This document shows, one piece after another, positions 11,101 through 22,540 of a stretch of 64,000 bases of DNA. Made by a program: the position numbers and the translations under genes. The first letter of the stretch is position 1; each line of letters starts with the position of its first letter. The notes under the pieces are model-generated. The model had not been told where the DNA came from. It saw only the letters and a list, made by a program, of their open reading frames with translations, and did not search any database. This DNA comes from Sequoia sempervirens. Lineage: Eukaryota; Streptophyta; Pinopsida; Cupressales; Cupressaceae. The stretch lies in assembly GCA_007258455.2 (NCBI GenBank), contig VDFB02270651.1, positions 495,450,320 to 495,514,319 on the forward strand. The letters run 5' to 3'.

Positions 11101-11655
11101 GAAGAATATATTGGGCAGCTTTTGGAGTGTGGGGATTTTCTCTTGAAATTGTTTTCTCCACGTAAATCACTATATTGTGTTATGAATGGTATTTATGTTT
11201 TTTATGTTTAGTGTTTGTAATTGTTGTAAAGATCTAATTTTTTTTGCATAACCCTTCTCTCAAGATTAGTGTAGGAATATTTTTTGCTACCTTAGATTCC
11301 TTACATAAATTATTATAGCTCATGAAGTCATCCACTCCATAAAAAAAATATAAATAAAATGGTTTGATCCTAAAGATTGATAAAAAAAAAGATATGATAG
11401 GGTTAGGTGGAGAGTTCTACTAAAAATTATGGAAATGTTTGGGTTCAATCATTAATGGCTTGGATGGATATATGCTTGTATTTACACTATGTCATAGTTA
11501 ATGGTTCCCCTTGTGGATTATTTGAGGTAGATCATGGTATTTGATAGGGTGAACCACTATCCACATTCCTATTTGTGATTATGGAAGAAGTGCTTAGCTA
11601 GGAGATTTCCCATTGTGCTATTACCAATCGTTGGGAATGTATTTTAATTACTAGG
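11101..11655 (+). pseudogene. LINE palm-domain relic plus leader, left copy of a local direct repeat
   Basis: From about 11368 the translation gives a decayed palm domain: LKID, then YDRVRWRVLLKIMEMFGFNH and WLGWIYACIYT, with later stops. The whole 11101-11655 block recurs at 14158-14660, diverged by a few percent, so two direct copies flank the pyrimidine tract. This copy breaks off at ATTACTAG (about 11655), before the catalytic-Asp motif. Confidence 0.6.
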
Positions 11656-11741
11656 GTAAGTGCACCAAGTTGTGACACAAAAATGGCACAACCAAAAATA
11701 TGTGAAAATTTGGTACACTCCTGAGAAAATCACGTCCATAA

Positions 11742-11877
11742 GCAACTCATTTGGCGAGTGCCAAATTTGGCGCTCTCCAAATGACACATCCCATTTGGCC
11801 CTTGCCAAATTTTGTGAGGGCCAAATGGGATGTGTCATTTGGAGAGCGCCAAATTTGGCACTCGCCAAATGAGTTGC
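11742..11877. repeat. Perfect 61-bp inverted repeat with 14-nt loop
   Basis: Positions 11742-11802 and 11817-11877 are exact reverse complements (61 of 61), with the 14-nt spacer TGCCAAATTTTGTG. Each arm is built from CCAAAT/ATTTGG words, such as GAGTGCCAAATTTGGCGC. It could be a MITE, a fold-back sequence or a hairpin RNA source. I see no clear target-site duplication. Overlapping open frames on both strands here are by-products of the symmetry. In copy 2 the arms are badly eroded. Confidence 0.9.
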
Positions 11878-11982
11878 ATTGACAGAAAACTAACTTTGCT
11901 TTCTCTTAGTGTTTCTCTCCACCACTTTGATAACGCTTAGAGTTCGCAGTTTATGATCGTTGATGGATAGTTGATGTTTTAC

Positions 11983-14157
11983 CTTTCACTCCCTCTCTGC
12001 CTCCTTCCATCTTAACCAATATTTACCTTTTCTCTCTCAACCCCCTCTAGGTCTCTCCTACACTCTCTATCTTATCTTCCATCCTTAGTGTTTAAGGTAT
12101 AGGGTTGAGGATTTAATGTATAGGATAACTCCCCCTCTTAGGTCTCTTCCTCCCACTATCCCTCTCACCCCCTCTCTCTTAATTCTCTCTCTCCCTCTAT
12201 CCCTCCTACCACCTCTCTCTCAAGTCTCTCTCTCACTCTATCCCTTCCACCATTTGTCTCTTGGATCTCTCACACCCCCTCTCCCTCTCTCAAGTCTCTC
12301 CCTCCCACCCTAGCTAGACAACTCTCTCTCCCTCGCTCTATCCTTCCCACCCTCTATCTCTTGGAACTCTCGCACCCCCTCTCCCTCTCTCAAGTCTCTC
12401 CCTCCCACCTAACTAGAAACTCTCCTCTCCTCTCTCTATCCCTCCACCTCTATCTCTCGAGATCTCTTGCTCCTCTCCAAGTCCCTCCACCCCTAACTAG
12501 ACCAGCTCTCTCTCCTCTTAAGTTTCTCTTCTCAAGTCTCTCCACTCCTTTCTCTCCTTCTCCAAGTCTCTCTCTCTCTCTGAGGGTCTCTCTCCCTCCT
12601 AAAGTATCCTCATGCTCTCTCTCTCGGTGTCTCCCACTCCCTCTCTCTCTCCCTCTCTCTCTCCCTCTCTCTCAAGTCTCTCCCTCAAAATATCCCTCCC
12701 ACCCCCTCTCCATCTCTCAAGTCTCTCCCCCCACCCTAAGTAGATAACTCTCCCTCTCCCTCTCAAGTATCTCTCTCTCAGGTCTCACTCCCTCCCACCC
12801 TACCTAGACTACTCTCTCACTCCAACCCCTCTCTCACACTCCCTCTCTCTCAGGTCTCTCCCTCCCATCCTAACTAGATAATTCTCTTTGTTTGTCAATA
12901 GTCTCTCTCTTAGGTCTCACTCCCTCCCACCCTACCTAGAAAAATCTCTCACTCCAACCCCCTTTCTCACACTCCCTCTCTCTTAGGTCTCTCCCTCCCA
13001 TCCTAACTAGATAACTCTCTTTCTCTATCATTATTCTCTCTCTCTTAGGTCTCACTCCCTCCCACCCTACCTAGACAAATCACTCCAACCCCCTCTCTCA
13101 CACTCCCTCTCTCTCACTCCAATTATCTCTCTTAGGTCTTTATCTTTCTCTCTCCCTCTCATCTCTCTCTCTCAGGTGTCTCCCACTCCCTCTCTCTTAG
13201 GCATATCCCTCAAAATATCCCTCCCAACCCCTCTCCCTCTCTCAAGTCTCTTCCCCCCACCATAAGTAGTTAAATATCTCTCTCTCTCTCTTAGGTCTCA
13301 CTCCCTCCCACCCTACCTAGACAACTCTCTCTCACTCTATTCCACTCTCTCACTCCAACCCCCTCTCTCACACTCCCTCTCTCTCAGGTCTCTCCCTTAA
13401 AATATCCTTCACACCCCTATCCCTCTCTTAGGTATCTCCCTCCCATCCTAACTAGATAACTCTCTTTCTCTGACAATAGTCTCTCTCTCTCAGGTCTCAC
13501 TCCCTCCCACCCTACCTAGACAAATCTCTCTCACTCCAACCCCCTCTCTCACACTCCCTCTCTCTCTCTCCTTCTTAGGTCTTTCTCTTGCTCTCTCTCA
13601 CTTTGAATCCCTCTCTCAGGTCTATCTTTCTCTCTCCCTCTCATCTCTCTCTCTCTCAAGTATCTCTCTCTCTTAGGTCACTCTCTCAGGTGTCTCCCAC
13701 TCCCTCTCTCTTAGGTATCTCCCTCAAAATATCCCTCCCAACCCCTATCCCTCTCCCAGGTGTCTCCCACTCCCTCTCTCTCAAGTCTCTCCCTAAAAAT
13801 TTCCCTCCCAACCCCTCTCCCTCTCTCAGGTCTCTCCCCCTCACCCTAACTAGATAACTCTCTCTCTCAAAATCCCTCTCAAGTCTCTCTCTCTCAAGTA
13901 TCACTCCCTCCCACCCTACCTAGACAACTCTCTCTCACTCAAACCCACTCTCTCACACTCCCTCTCTCTCCCCCCCTCTCAGGTCTCTCTCTCTCTCTCT
14001 CACCCCAACTCCCTCTCTCGAGTCTTTATCTTTCTCTCTGTCTCCCTCTCAAGTCTCTCTCTCTTAGGTCTCACTCCCTCCCACCCTACCTAGACTACTC
14101 TCTCTCACTCCAACCCCCTCTCTCACACACACCCTCTCTCTCAAGTCTCTCCCTCAA
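11983..14157. repeat. 2.2-kb polypyrimidine tract with irregular tandem units
   Basis: The plus strand is almost entirely C and T. It is built from CTCTCTCCCT runs and a recurring word close to GGTCTCACTCCCTCCCACC followed by CTACCTAGAC, seen near 12783, 12913, 13049, 13294, 13494, 13899 and 14067. Spacing is irregular. Long open frames inside are low-complexity artefacts. Such strand asymmetry can form triplex DNA and is hard to sequence and polish. Confidence 0.9.
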
Positions 14158-14942
14158 AATATATTGGGCAGTTTTTGGAGTGTGGGGTTTTTCTCTTGAA
14201 ATATTTTTCTCCACATAAATCATTATATTGTTTTATGAATGGTATTTATGTTTATTTATGTTTAGTATTTGTAGCTATAGTAAAGATCTTTTTTTTTGCA
14301 TAACCCTTCTCTCTAGATTAGTGTAGGAAGGATTTTTTCTACCTTAGATTCCTTACATAAATTATTATAGCTCATGAAGTCATCCACTTCATAAAAATAT
14401 GATAGGGTCATTTGGAGATTTCTACTAAAAAATATGAAAATATTTGGGTTCAATCATAAATGACTTGGATGGATCTATACTTGTATTTCCACTTTGTCAT
14501 AGTTAATGGTTTCTTTTGTGGTTTATTTGAGGTAGATCATGGTATTTGATAGGGGGACGCATTATCCACATTCCTATTCATGATTATTGTTGAAGTGCTT
14601 AGATAGGGGATTTCCTATTGTGTTATGACCAGTTTTTGGGAAGCTATTTTAATTACTAGATAACATTCCAACCATCACTTATCAACTAGATTTATTGATG
14701 AAACTCTCCTCTATGGAACTTTGAAGATGAATGAAACAAAAGTTATAAACTCAACACTAGATGCATACATTTTTCGCTCTTGTCAACTCATAAATAGAGA
14801 AAAGTCAAGAATATTCTTGTTTAATACTAATATATTGACTCACTAGATCATTAGTGTTGTTATGGGCTTTGTGATCAAATCCCTTTCGAGATTGTATTTT
14901 GGAATTTTTGTGGCATAGATAGAAAAAAATATCTTTAAAGCA
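14158..14942 (+). pseudogene. LINE reverse transcriptase relic, palm and C-terminal part (right local repeat)
   Basis: The first ~500 bp repeat 11101-11655. Beyond the point where the left copy breaks off, the LINE continues with FIDETLLYG, in the position of the catalytic F/YxDD motif but with the second Asp changed to Glu. KSRIFLFNTN and a decayed MGF..SL..LYFGI stretch follow. It is a longer, independent relic of the same LINE type. Confidence 0.6.
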
Positions 14943-15455
14943 TTGATAGCAATGACAAAACTTTGACTAACCATGCACACATCCAAGAAAATGTAATTAA
15001 GTTCTTCTACAACCTTCATAATGGAGATGATTTTGCTGATTCCATATACAATAAAATTTTGGATTTTCAATATCACCTATATTAAGGAACAAAGATAATA
15101 ATTTTATTTCTACCTCAATCTGTTTTGAGGAATTCAAATCCTCAATATTTTAGCTTCACCTAGATAAATATTTGGGCCTCAATGGATTCCCAACCTAATT
15201 CTTACAATTTTTCTAGGGTTTAATAGGCAATTAAATCTAGAGAATGGTAGAAGAGTAAAGGAAATATAACAAGATATTCATAGAATTTAACAAGACAAAA
15301 ATCATCCCCATTCCAAAAAAAATGGTTTACACCTCATTTTCAAATTACAAGCCTACTTCATTATATAATTTAGTCTACAAGATCATATCCAAGATAATGA
15401 TGAATAGGTTGAAAATTTTACTTCCATCCATAATTTTATAAGAACAGAGTTTTGG
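14943..15455 (+). pseudogene. LINE reverse transcriptase relic, upstream part out of order
   Basis: The translation shows VIKFFYNLHNGDDFADSIYN, then stretches matching the linker and RT start (PPILR..DN-like, FNKTKIIPIPKK, NYKPTSLYNLVYKIISK and MMNRLKILLPSI). In an intact LINE this part precedes the palm domain, but here it follows a palm and C-terminal relic. The order therefore reflects two LINE fragments placed head to tail. It is cut at about 15455 by the LTR. Confidence 0.65.
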
Positions 15456-15966
15456 TGTAGGTTTTTATTTTTCTAGTGGGTTAATTTATTTTCCCTTAGT
15501 CATAGGTTTTTCCTAAACTTTTATTAATCTTGCTTAGTATACAAAGTGAGTTTATTATCTAATAACTAGGAGATAAGGTGATGAGTTGTCTCCACCCTTA
15601 AAGGGTGGAACATTTACCTTTTTCATCACTTTATTTAATATTGGTGGTTATTGGTGGTCAATTCCTATTGGTTGGATTTGGAACCTCCATCCTCTCCTTC
15701 TATATAAAATCACTACTTAACTTGTATTTGCATACTTTTGCATACTCTTGCATATTCATTGTTGCATACTTTGGCATACATGCACATTGATGTATGTAGT
15801 CATTATTCTGTAGTTTTTCTTTGAGCTCCTAATGCAATATTTCATCTTGAAATTTTCACATCTCTTAGAATTTTGGTTTTGTAATTGTGTTGTTTCATTT
15901 ACAATTTTATAGCTTATCTCTCTCATATGAATACCTTGGTTACTCATTTGTTTCGAATTTATAACA
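15456..15966 (+). mobile_element. Probable Copia-type 5' LTR
   Basis: The segment starts TGTAGG and ends AACA (TG...CA). It interrupts a LINE relic at its left edge and is followed directly by a canonical primer-binding site. A TATA box (TATATAAAA, 15701-15709) lies in the middle. Four GCATAC-type words follow at about 15729-15782. The partner LTR is not in the window. The internal region reaches the assembly gap in copy 1 and continues past 45579 in copy 2. Confidence 0.6.
15701..15709 (+). promoter_or_regulatory. TATA box of the LTR
   Basis: TATATAAAA lies about 245 bp from the LTR left edge, in the expected range for an LTR promoter. It is repeated in copy 2 at 45106-45114. Confidence 0.45.
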
Positions 15967-15978
15967 TGGTATCAAAGC
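15967..15978 (+). other. Primer-binding site, initiator tRNA-Met type
   Basis: TGGTATCAAAGC differs by one base from TGGTATCAGAGC, the usual plant Copia priming site complementary to the 3' end of initiator tRNA-Met. It starts exactly where the LTR ends. Confidence 0.7.
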
Positions 15979-16174
15979 TTAGATTGTGAGAGTTATGGGT
16001 ATTTGGATTCCTGATTAAGAGAGTAGAGTTTTTTTGTATGATCTTGTAAATTATCGTATGCTCTTCTCTTATGGTTTAATACAATCTAGAGAATCATAAA
16101 GGAATTATGAAGATCTATTAATCCTATATTTGCATGTCTATTTTTGGTGAAATATAGTGATTGTAACTATTTTG

Positions 16175-16274
16175 NNNNNNNNNNNNNNNNNNNNNNNNNN
16201 NNNNNNNNNNNNNNNNNNNNNNNNNNNNNNNNNNNNNNNNNNNNNNNNNNNNNNNNNNNNNNNNNNNNNNNNNN
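16175..16274. other. Assembly gap of 100 N
   Basis: The run of exactly 100 N is a conventional scaffold gap of unknown true length. Sequence on its two sides should not be assumed adjacent. An open frame that spans it is meaningless. Confidence 0.99.
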
Positions 16275-17150
16275 AGGCCATTGTGTGTGGGAGCATGTTT
16301 GTGTTTTTAGTTATCTTTTTTGGATAGCTCTACTGGGTGTTAAGGACATTCCATTTATCTTTTGAATGTTAAGAAGTCTAGTATTACACGCTTCTCTATG
16401 TTGATCAAATCAGGTTGCAGGTTTTTTACTATTGATTTCTTTATGGAGTTTTTTAACTTGGAAGACAAGAATTTACTGCCTTTTTTTAAATTAGATGGAT
16501 AAATTAAATGGTCGGTTAGCTACGCCAAGTGATGTAGACTACAAGGATGTGTTAGATCTATAGGATGCCTACCAAGATGCATCAAAACATTCTTACATGT
16601 TAAAAGAATGACAGCATCGTTATGAAGGATGGCAAAGATGCATGTGGATCACTAGGTAGAATGGCAACATGAATTCAAGGAAACACTCCTTGAGATACCA
16701 AGGAAGCATTCCTTGAGATACCATGTTTGAGAGAAAAGAAGATAAATCAAATCAACATGGGACTAAGTTACTCAAATGATACAACTCATAACTTAAATGA
16801 GGACACTTAAGAGATATTAAAATACCATGGTCGTTAATTAAAAGATGCGATGAAAATAAGGCATGATTGTCACCCACTGCACTTTAAGGCAAACAATATT
16901 TTTTTCCTCAACATGAAATAATGGGACAATTAAGGTGGAAGGAAGATCTAGACAATAGAAACCTCATCCTAACAAGTAATGAAACAAATCAACACAAGAA
17001 ATACAAATTGACATATTAACACAACGATATCCAACTAAGTTATTGAAAGCCAACTATTGATACCTCGTTCTCCATATAGATTAAAAAATCGGCCCACTTT
17101 TTGCTTTGTAACTTTTCCTAATTGCTTTGGATGTTGGCCATATTTCTCCT
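16275..17150. other. Intergenic after the gap, no gene recognised
   Basis: I found no domain or repeat signature here. The right end (from about 17035) may include a last exon of the minus-strand pseudogene that follows, because an acceptor-like cag precedes an open stretch starting at 17151. Confidence 0.4.
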
Positions 17151-18333
17151 CCTGTCAAAACATGGCACATGGACTAGTTAAACTAATTAATATGCAATCA
17201 TTTACTTTTTCCGAGGAAATTAAAAAAAAAAAATTTAACATATTAAATATACTTACAAATGTACAGATCAAGGTCTGTAAACCTTTTTGGTCACTATGAT
17301 GTGGCACAAAGTTTTTCAAGCCTAGCCTTGGAGGCCTTGTCCTGAAACATATACTAATTCAATTTAACTATGCACAAATAAAATTTAAAAATCGTTTAAT
17401 AAATTTGATATAATCTTATGAGCAAATTCAAATACCTGCGTACTCTCCTCACCGGACTTCCTTCGTGCATTAGACTTCTCATATTATTTTGCAAGCTCTT
17501 TCCATAATTTCACACTTACATCAATTGGCCTTTTTTTGAGCCTTAGCTCAAGAGGGAGTTTTTTTTTCTTCTTTGTTTGGTTGCACCAAAATCTCTTGCA
17601 ATTTTGAGACATTTGTAACTTTATCTTCTTTATAGACCAACCTATGCCAAATTTAGTCTCCATGTCATGGATAACTACTCTTTGCAGGTGCATGGGTATC
17701 TTTGAGAATGGAAAATGTAGATGGTCTTTGAACCATTGAATTCATGATTCCTTCAACCTATTCACAAACATTTTTCCAGCATCTGTCATTCGGACTTCCC
17801 CTAAAACCACATTGTATTCTATCTTGGTATCGTAGCTACAAATGCAAGATGCAAAACATGGCATGGTGGAAGAAGTCTATCTCCCAGGAGTGGTTGGGAC
17901 ATTGGAAGTCTCTAGTCCCTGTTCCACATTCCTAAAGTTTATTGTTATTGATTTCCTCCTGGGTCTTTTGCTCGATCCAGGACTGCTTGGGGAATCTATT
18001 GATTCCCTTTGACATGGTTGATTTGGTTGCAATGTTTGAGGGGCTTCACTAGATCATTTTTCTATGTATTTGGCAAGCATTTTCAAGTCCACAGCATCCA
18101 ATTTGTTTACTCCCTCTACCCCCAATATTGAATCCAATTCCTCTTTATCTTTGTCAATCTCATGTCCCTATATATATATATATAATTTCTTCTTTTAAAT
18201 TTAAAAATAAAAAACTAAAAACTAGAAATGAAAGAAACAATGGAAATATTTACAAATCTATAAATTGACAATGACTTACCTCATTGTGGCCAGAGTCTAC
18301 TCCCTTTGCTCTCTTCCCTCTATTGCTTGACAT
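17151..18333 (-). pseudogene. Multi-exon minus-strand pseudogene, possibly a CACTA accessory gene
   Basis: On the minus strand an ATG at 18333 opens a basic 18-codon exon (18333-18280) followed by GTAAGT. An AG acceptor precedes 18167, and a 732-nt exon (18167-17436) continues in phase. It carries KMFVNRLKES, WFKDHLHFPFSKIP and a Lys/Arg-rich C-terminal part, with four in-frame stops. Weaker candidate exons are 17341-17257 and from 17151 down. The shape is reminiscent of plant En/Spm Transposase_24-type proteins, but no diagnostic motif is clear. It is divergent to the TNP2 relic about 4 kb away, so it could be the second gene of the same CACTA element or a decayed host gene. Confidence 0.35.
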
Positions 18334-20281
18334 TTTGAGGTGACCTAGGGCAAATTATTTTCGTCCAATCTGTGGAGGCAAACGAAGTACACACTATCAG
18401 GTATGAAAGTTTTCATCCGGTTTGTGGTATGAAATTTTTGTTTTGTGGTATGAAAGAAAGCCACCAATCAAAGAAATTAAAAGAAATTGGTGATTTAACC
18501 GAAACAGGCGATTAATGAGCAAGCTTTACCTTGAATGGTTCTCTTTTTGGATTTAAATGCCTATGAATCAATTGCTACCTTAGGATGGAATCTATAGTTT
18601 AATGGGAAAATGTAACAACCCTAAAGTTCCAACAAATGATCAAACCCTATTAAAACAAATTTTCAGGGAAAATATATTTGAAAGGATATAAATATATGCA
18701 AAATGAAACAAATGTATTGTAAAAAAATCAACGCTTTCCCACCTGTATAGAATGGTAATCTTTGGGGGATAAAAAGGGCAAAGAGTGTAGTTTTATTGAG
18801 AGTTAACACAGATAGGTCCCATGCTCGAGTCACATCCGCTGATTAGAAATAAAATGAATGTGTGTGCACAAACAATTTGAAACCACGAGCTCATTGTTCT
18901 GTAAAAGAATAAGTGAAAATTAGTAATAGCTAATTTAAGCCCGAAGGTATCACAAATTTGAGGAAATGATCTATTATTCAGTTGTCATCTCAAAATCCCT
19001 ATCTCCGCGTATTGTCTCAACCAACCTATGTTCCCAAGGGACCTGGTTGCAGTGGGGCGGATGTAGTTTAACGAATTGTCTTGAAAGCACTCGACTACTT
19101 TTCTAGGAAGAAAGTGAGAAAGTTGTCTTCAGAGAATGGTATGGAAGGAAGGTCCAAGAAATTGAACCTGAATCTGAAAGCTTGGGATGGGAATGATAAG
19201 CGAATCAAGGCATTGAGGTTTCAAAAACAAGTTCATTGCTCTTGGATGTGGAGGAAATAATGCAATGTCTACAATTTTACCCTCCTTTGCAACCACATGA
19301 GACTTGAATGATTCGCCTATAAAAAAAAATATTCACAACCCTTTCTTCACAATCCTCCAAACAAAAATATTTGTGGGAACGAAAAAAAAAATTGTAACCT
19401 TTCCTATTGTGTCACAAACTAAATCGAATTGTTGATCTACTTGCTTGTAGCCCTGCTTCGCACCGTTTTTCCCTTTTTTCTCCTCTCTTCCTTCACACAG
19501 TGTTTTTCTCCTGTCATCTCTTCCTTGACGTGGGAAGTTTTTAATTTTTGTTTTTGATTCATTAGTCGGCGCTATAGTCAGAATAGTTAACGCCAAATTT
19601 TAGCCCTAAATGTGATTTGTTTGGGGTGCCAAAGGCGGCGCAGAGTGTGCCTAATTTAGCACCTAGCATGGAAAAATGATGTATTTTTCTTGGAAGTTGA
19701 TAAATAAATTGATCCTAAATTGACTTCATCTTCATATGTTCCAAGGGAGCAATCATGGTTCCCTATTTTATCTATTCCTTATCCCATGTCAATTTTATCG
19801 GTGCGAAACTAATAAAGGTTAGATTTGTGAACTCAGAAATGACCCCTAAACTTTTAAATTTAAATTTAAATGGGCCCATGTTCACCCTATACAACTAGAT
19901 GAGTCATCTAAAGTGTGAAATATTTCAAATTGCATGTTATAGATTTGTATAAAATGACAAACCCTAATTCATTACTATCATCTTAGATATAGGGCTTATT
20001 GGGGAATTATGAAAAATCATCTATGAGAACTAAATCGTTATCATGTGACATTGACATTGCATCAACATCCTATGTGTATTGCATGCTTCCTAGAGAGATT
20101 TGAGCTCTAGTTGTCAAGATTTCGCGTGTAAAATTTTTGTGAAGAGAAAAATGTTGCAATGTCCTATTTTATTTTTCATAGTGTGTCTTAATGAAAAGTG
20201 AGCGTATTAACAAGATAATTTCAACAATATTCTCTTGGTGCACAGCTGTTATGTGACTATTGTCATTGTTGTGTATTACAG
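18334..20281. other. Intergenic; weak CACTA-subterminal-like words near 19570-19670
   Basis: No gene is recognised. At about 19568-19670 words such as GGCGCT, CGCCAAATTT, GGTGCC and GGCGGCGC recall the subterminal array at 9421-9668 and the palindrome at 11742, but they are sparse. A CACTACAAA terminus was looked for and not found. Confidence 0.35.
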
Positions 20282-22257
20282 GATCCAGAGGAGGCCATGG
20301 AGAGAGGACGTGGATGGCGTAAATCTACTAAATCGCAGAGACAAAAGTGGGTGGAAATAGATATGACAATGGAATTTGCAGATACAATAGAGGTAAGAAG
20401 AGAAAGCAACCTCAACCAAAGGAGGAAGGTGTTTATGAATTCACAAATGCTACAACATAGAGGAGATATAAGTCATTTTTTTTTCCATGAGGCCTCTGAG
20501 GTCAAACTTGTTAGTTCCAAAAATGCACACGAGATGGTGATTAAATGTAGTCTATGATCAGGGAAGAGTTTTAAAATTGGGATGGAAAAACGCATAATAT
20601 CTATCTCAATGTCCAAATATGACTATAGGAAGTTTGTGTTGGATAGCATATTAGATTGAAATGATATAATTGGTGTATAAACCATTTATTTACCTATATT
20701 TGTATTGTGTATTATGAGACAAGAATGCATGGCAGCAAATCGTGTATCATATCAAATGAGGACACAACGGATGAAGTGGGACATCCAGTACTCAAATTTT
20801 GACTTAACTTAGGAAAAAATGATCTAATGGAATTTTGTGATACGTCCATCTTTTTTCATAGTATTATTGAAATTTATAATGTATTATCCAATCTTGACAT
20901 AAATTAATGCATGTTGTTGATTATTTTAGATGGAGATTGGAGCAAATGCAGAGCCTGGGCATTCAACTAGCAAAATAAGAAGATATGTATGTGGATGTGG
21001 ACCTAAAACTAATCATGCCAAATCCCAGTGGGTGGAAAATATGACAATGGATCCTCAATGATTTACAACAAATGAATTACGCTGAACAAGAGATTGAGTC
21101 CAAGACTATAGTACATGGGATGAATACTTTGAAAATTATTTGTATGTGGATATTTACTGCATGTGGAAAAACAATTCAAATGAAGCAATTTATTTTAAAG
21201 ACATTATATTAGCAAACTTCCAGTTGGTAGTATGCCTCCTACAATCGATTCAAATCCAATAGGAATTGTGGTAAGGAATTTTCTAATTTGATATAAATAG
21301 CATGTATACTTCGTTTAAACATTGTTTTATATTATTTAAATAACTAATTTTTTTCTTAATGGATACTTGCAGGATAAAGTTCTTGGTTTAAATTTTCCTA
21401 GATCACCGACTTCTAGCCTAGAGGGAAATGGTCATTTATCAGATGATACATCTAACAAAAATATGTTCCAATATATCGGCTTAGAAGATGAGGAATTGAT
21501 GAAAACAAGTAATAAAACAAGAACCAATTTAAAGATGCATAATTTTCTTAAAGACGAGGGGAAGGTGGACTACATACCCTATGGGAATGAATGTGATGGA
21601 CATGATGACTTTCCCCTGAGTTTGAGATCAATTTACAAAGAGACATTTGATCGTCGACTATATTGTGCTTGGCCTAGTGATCAACAGCTACATAGGTGTG
21701 AAGATTATTGAACAATTTTGGGATACAGCTGCAGCAGTACAACTATCTCGATGGCTGCATGGAGTATCTGACCTCTGTGTCCAAAATGTACATGTGGATC
21801 TAAGCAAACAATTAGGGAATAAAACCACTGGAGATTATTACTGCATGGCATGGTCCTCATTAGAGTGGTGAGAATGGAAGGCTAGCATAATAAAGCCTAG
21901 CAATATAGGCATATGGTGCAAATTTGGATATGTATGCACATGCGTCTCCAATTGGAAGGTGGAAAAGAAATGAATGAGGTCATCTGTATATAGATGGGCA
22001 TTAAAAACTTACCTAAAAAAAATATTACAAGATTTATAAACAGTAGTAAGGGAAGGGATCCTACTATAAGACCGAATTGTCAATTTATTGAGGTTATAAA
22101 TGATAAAGATGGAGATATGGAAAGAGAGGTTGATAGATTGATAATGGTTGAGGCTATTATGGACCTTACCATTAGGGATGAGTTATTGATTGATTACCCT
22201 TTCTTAAAACACACTCCTGCACAAAAGAAAAGGGAAGAACAATGTCTCTACTCCTAG
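20282..22257 (+). pseudogene. Unrecognised plus-strand relic exons upstream of TNP2
   Basis: Several open stretches begin right after acceptor-like AGs: 20282 (after ttacag; contains a Met-initiated frame ending 20557), 20930 (after ttttag) and 21373 (after ttgcag; open to 21711). A further open stretch runs 21994-22257. They encode segments such as GDISHFFFHEASEVKLVSSK and GLEDEELMKTSNKTR, with stops between. I do not recognise the families. They lie in the same orientation upstream of Transposase_21 sequence, so they may be the 5' coding part of the CACTA gene or a captured host gene. Confidence 0.35.
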
Positions 22258-22540
22258 GATGTTCTTGAGGGAAAAACCAAAGGAGAATATAAATGAGTGT
22301 AGGCGATGTTTCCTGAAACTATGATATTTTAATCAAAATTATACTTTTATTTAGATTATTGTATGCAAAGGTGGTCTATACAAAATAATGTTCCATTATT
22401 CAATTGATGTATATATGTTCATACAAAAAAAAAAATAATATTTAAATGTATTTGATTATATTTCTTTGAAATTGATACATTTTATGATTTATCGATTGTT
22501 GGAGAAGGAAATATTAAAATAATGCTTTGTGTTTTGATAG

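Larger units (their letters stand above)
1..16174. repeat. Large direct duplication, copy 1 (runs into assembly gap)
   Basis: This segment recurs at 29452-45579 in the same orientation. The coordinate offset is 29439 over about 1836-11718 and 29405 from about 13745 onward. Protein-level relics, stop codons and frameshifts are shared, so the duplication or copying came after the genes decayed. Positions 1 to about 1832 differ at many sites, 1833-11718 look identical by eye, and 11719-13740 differ only in the palindrome and the pyrimidine tract. The copy ends exactly at the N run, whereas copy 2 continues. It could be a real tandem or segmental duplication, or an assembly duplicate. Confidence 0.9.

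Noticed and set aside
11644..11872. Paired open frames on both strands over the palindrome
   Set aside because: They result from the perfect inverted repeat; the peptides mirror one another.
12116..13904. Ser/Pro/Leu-rich and Arg/Glu-rich open frames in the pyrimidine tract
   Set aside because: They are low-complexity translations of CTCTCCCT repeats on both strands, without codon structure.
16144..16365. Open frame crossing the N run
   Set aside because: It spans an assembly gap of unknown length and cannot be a real reading frame.
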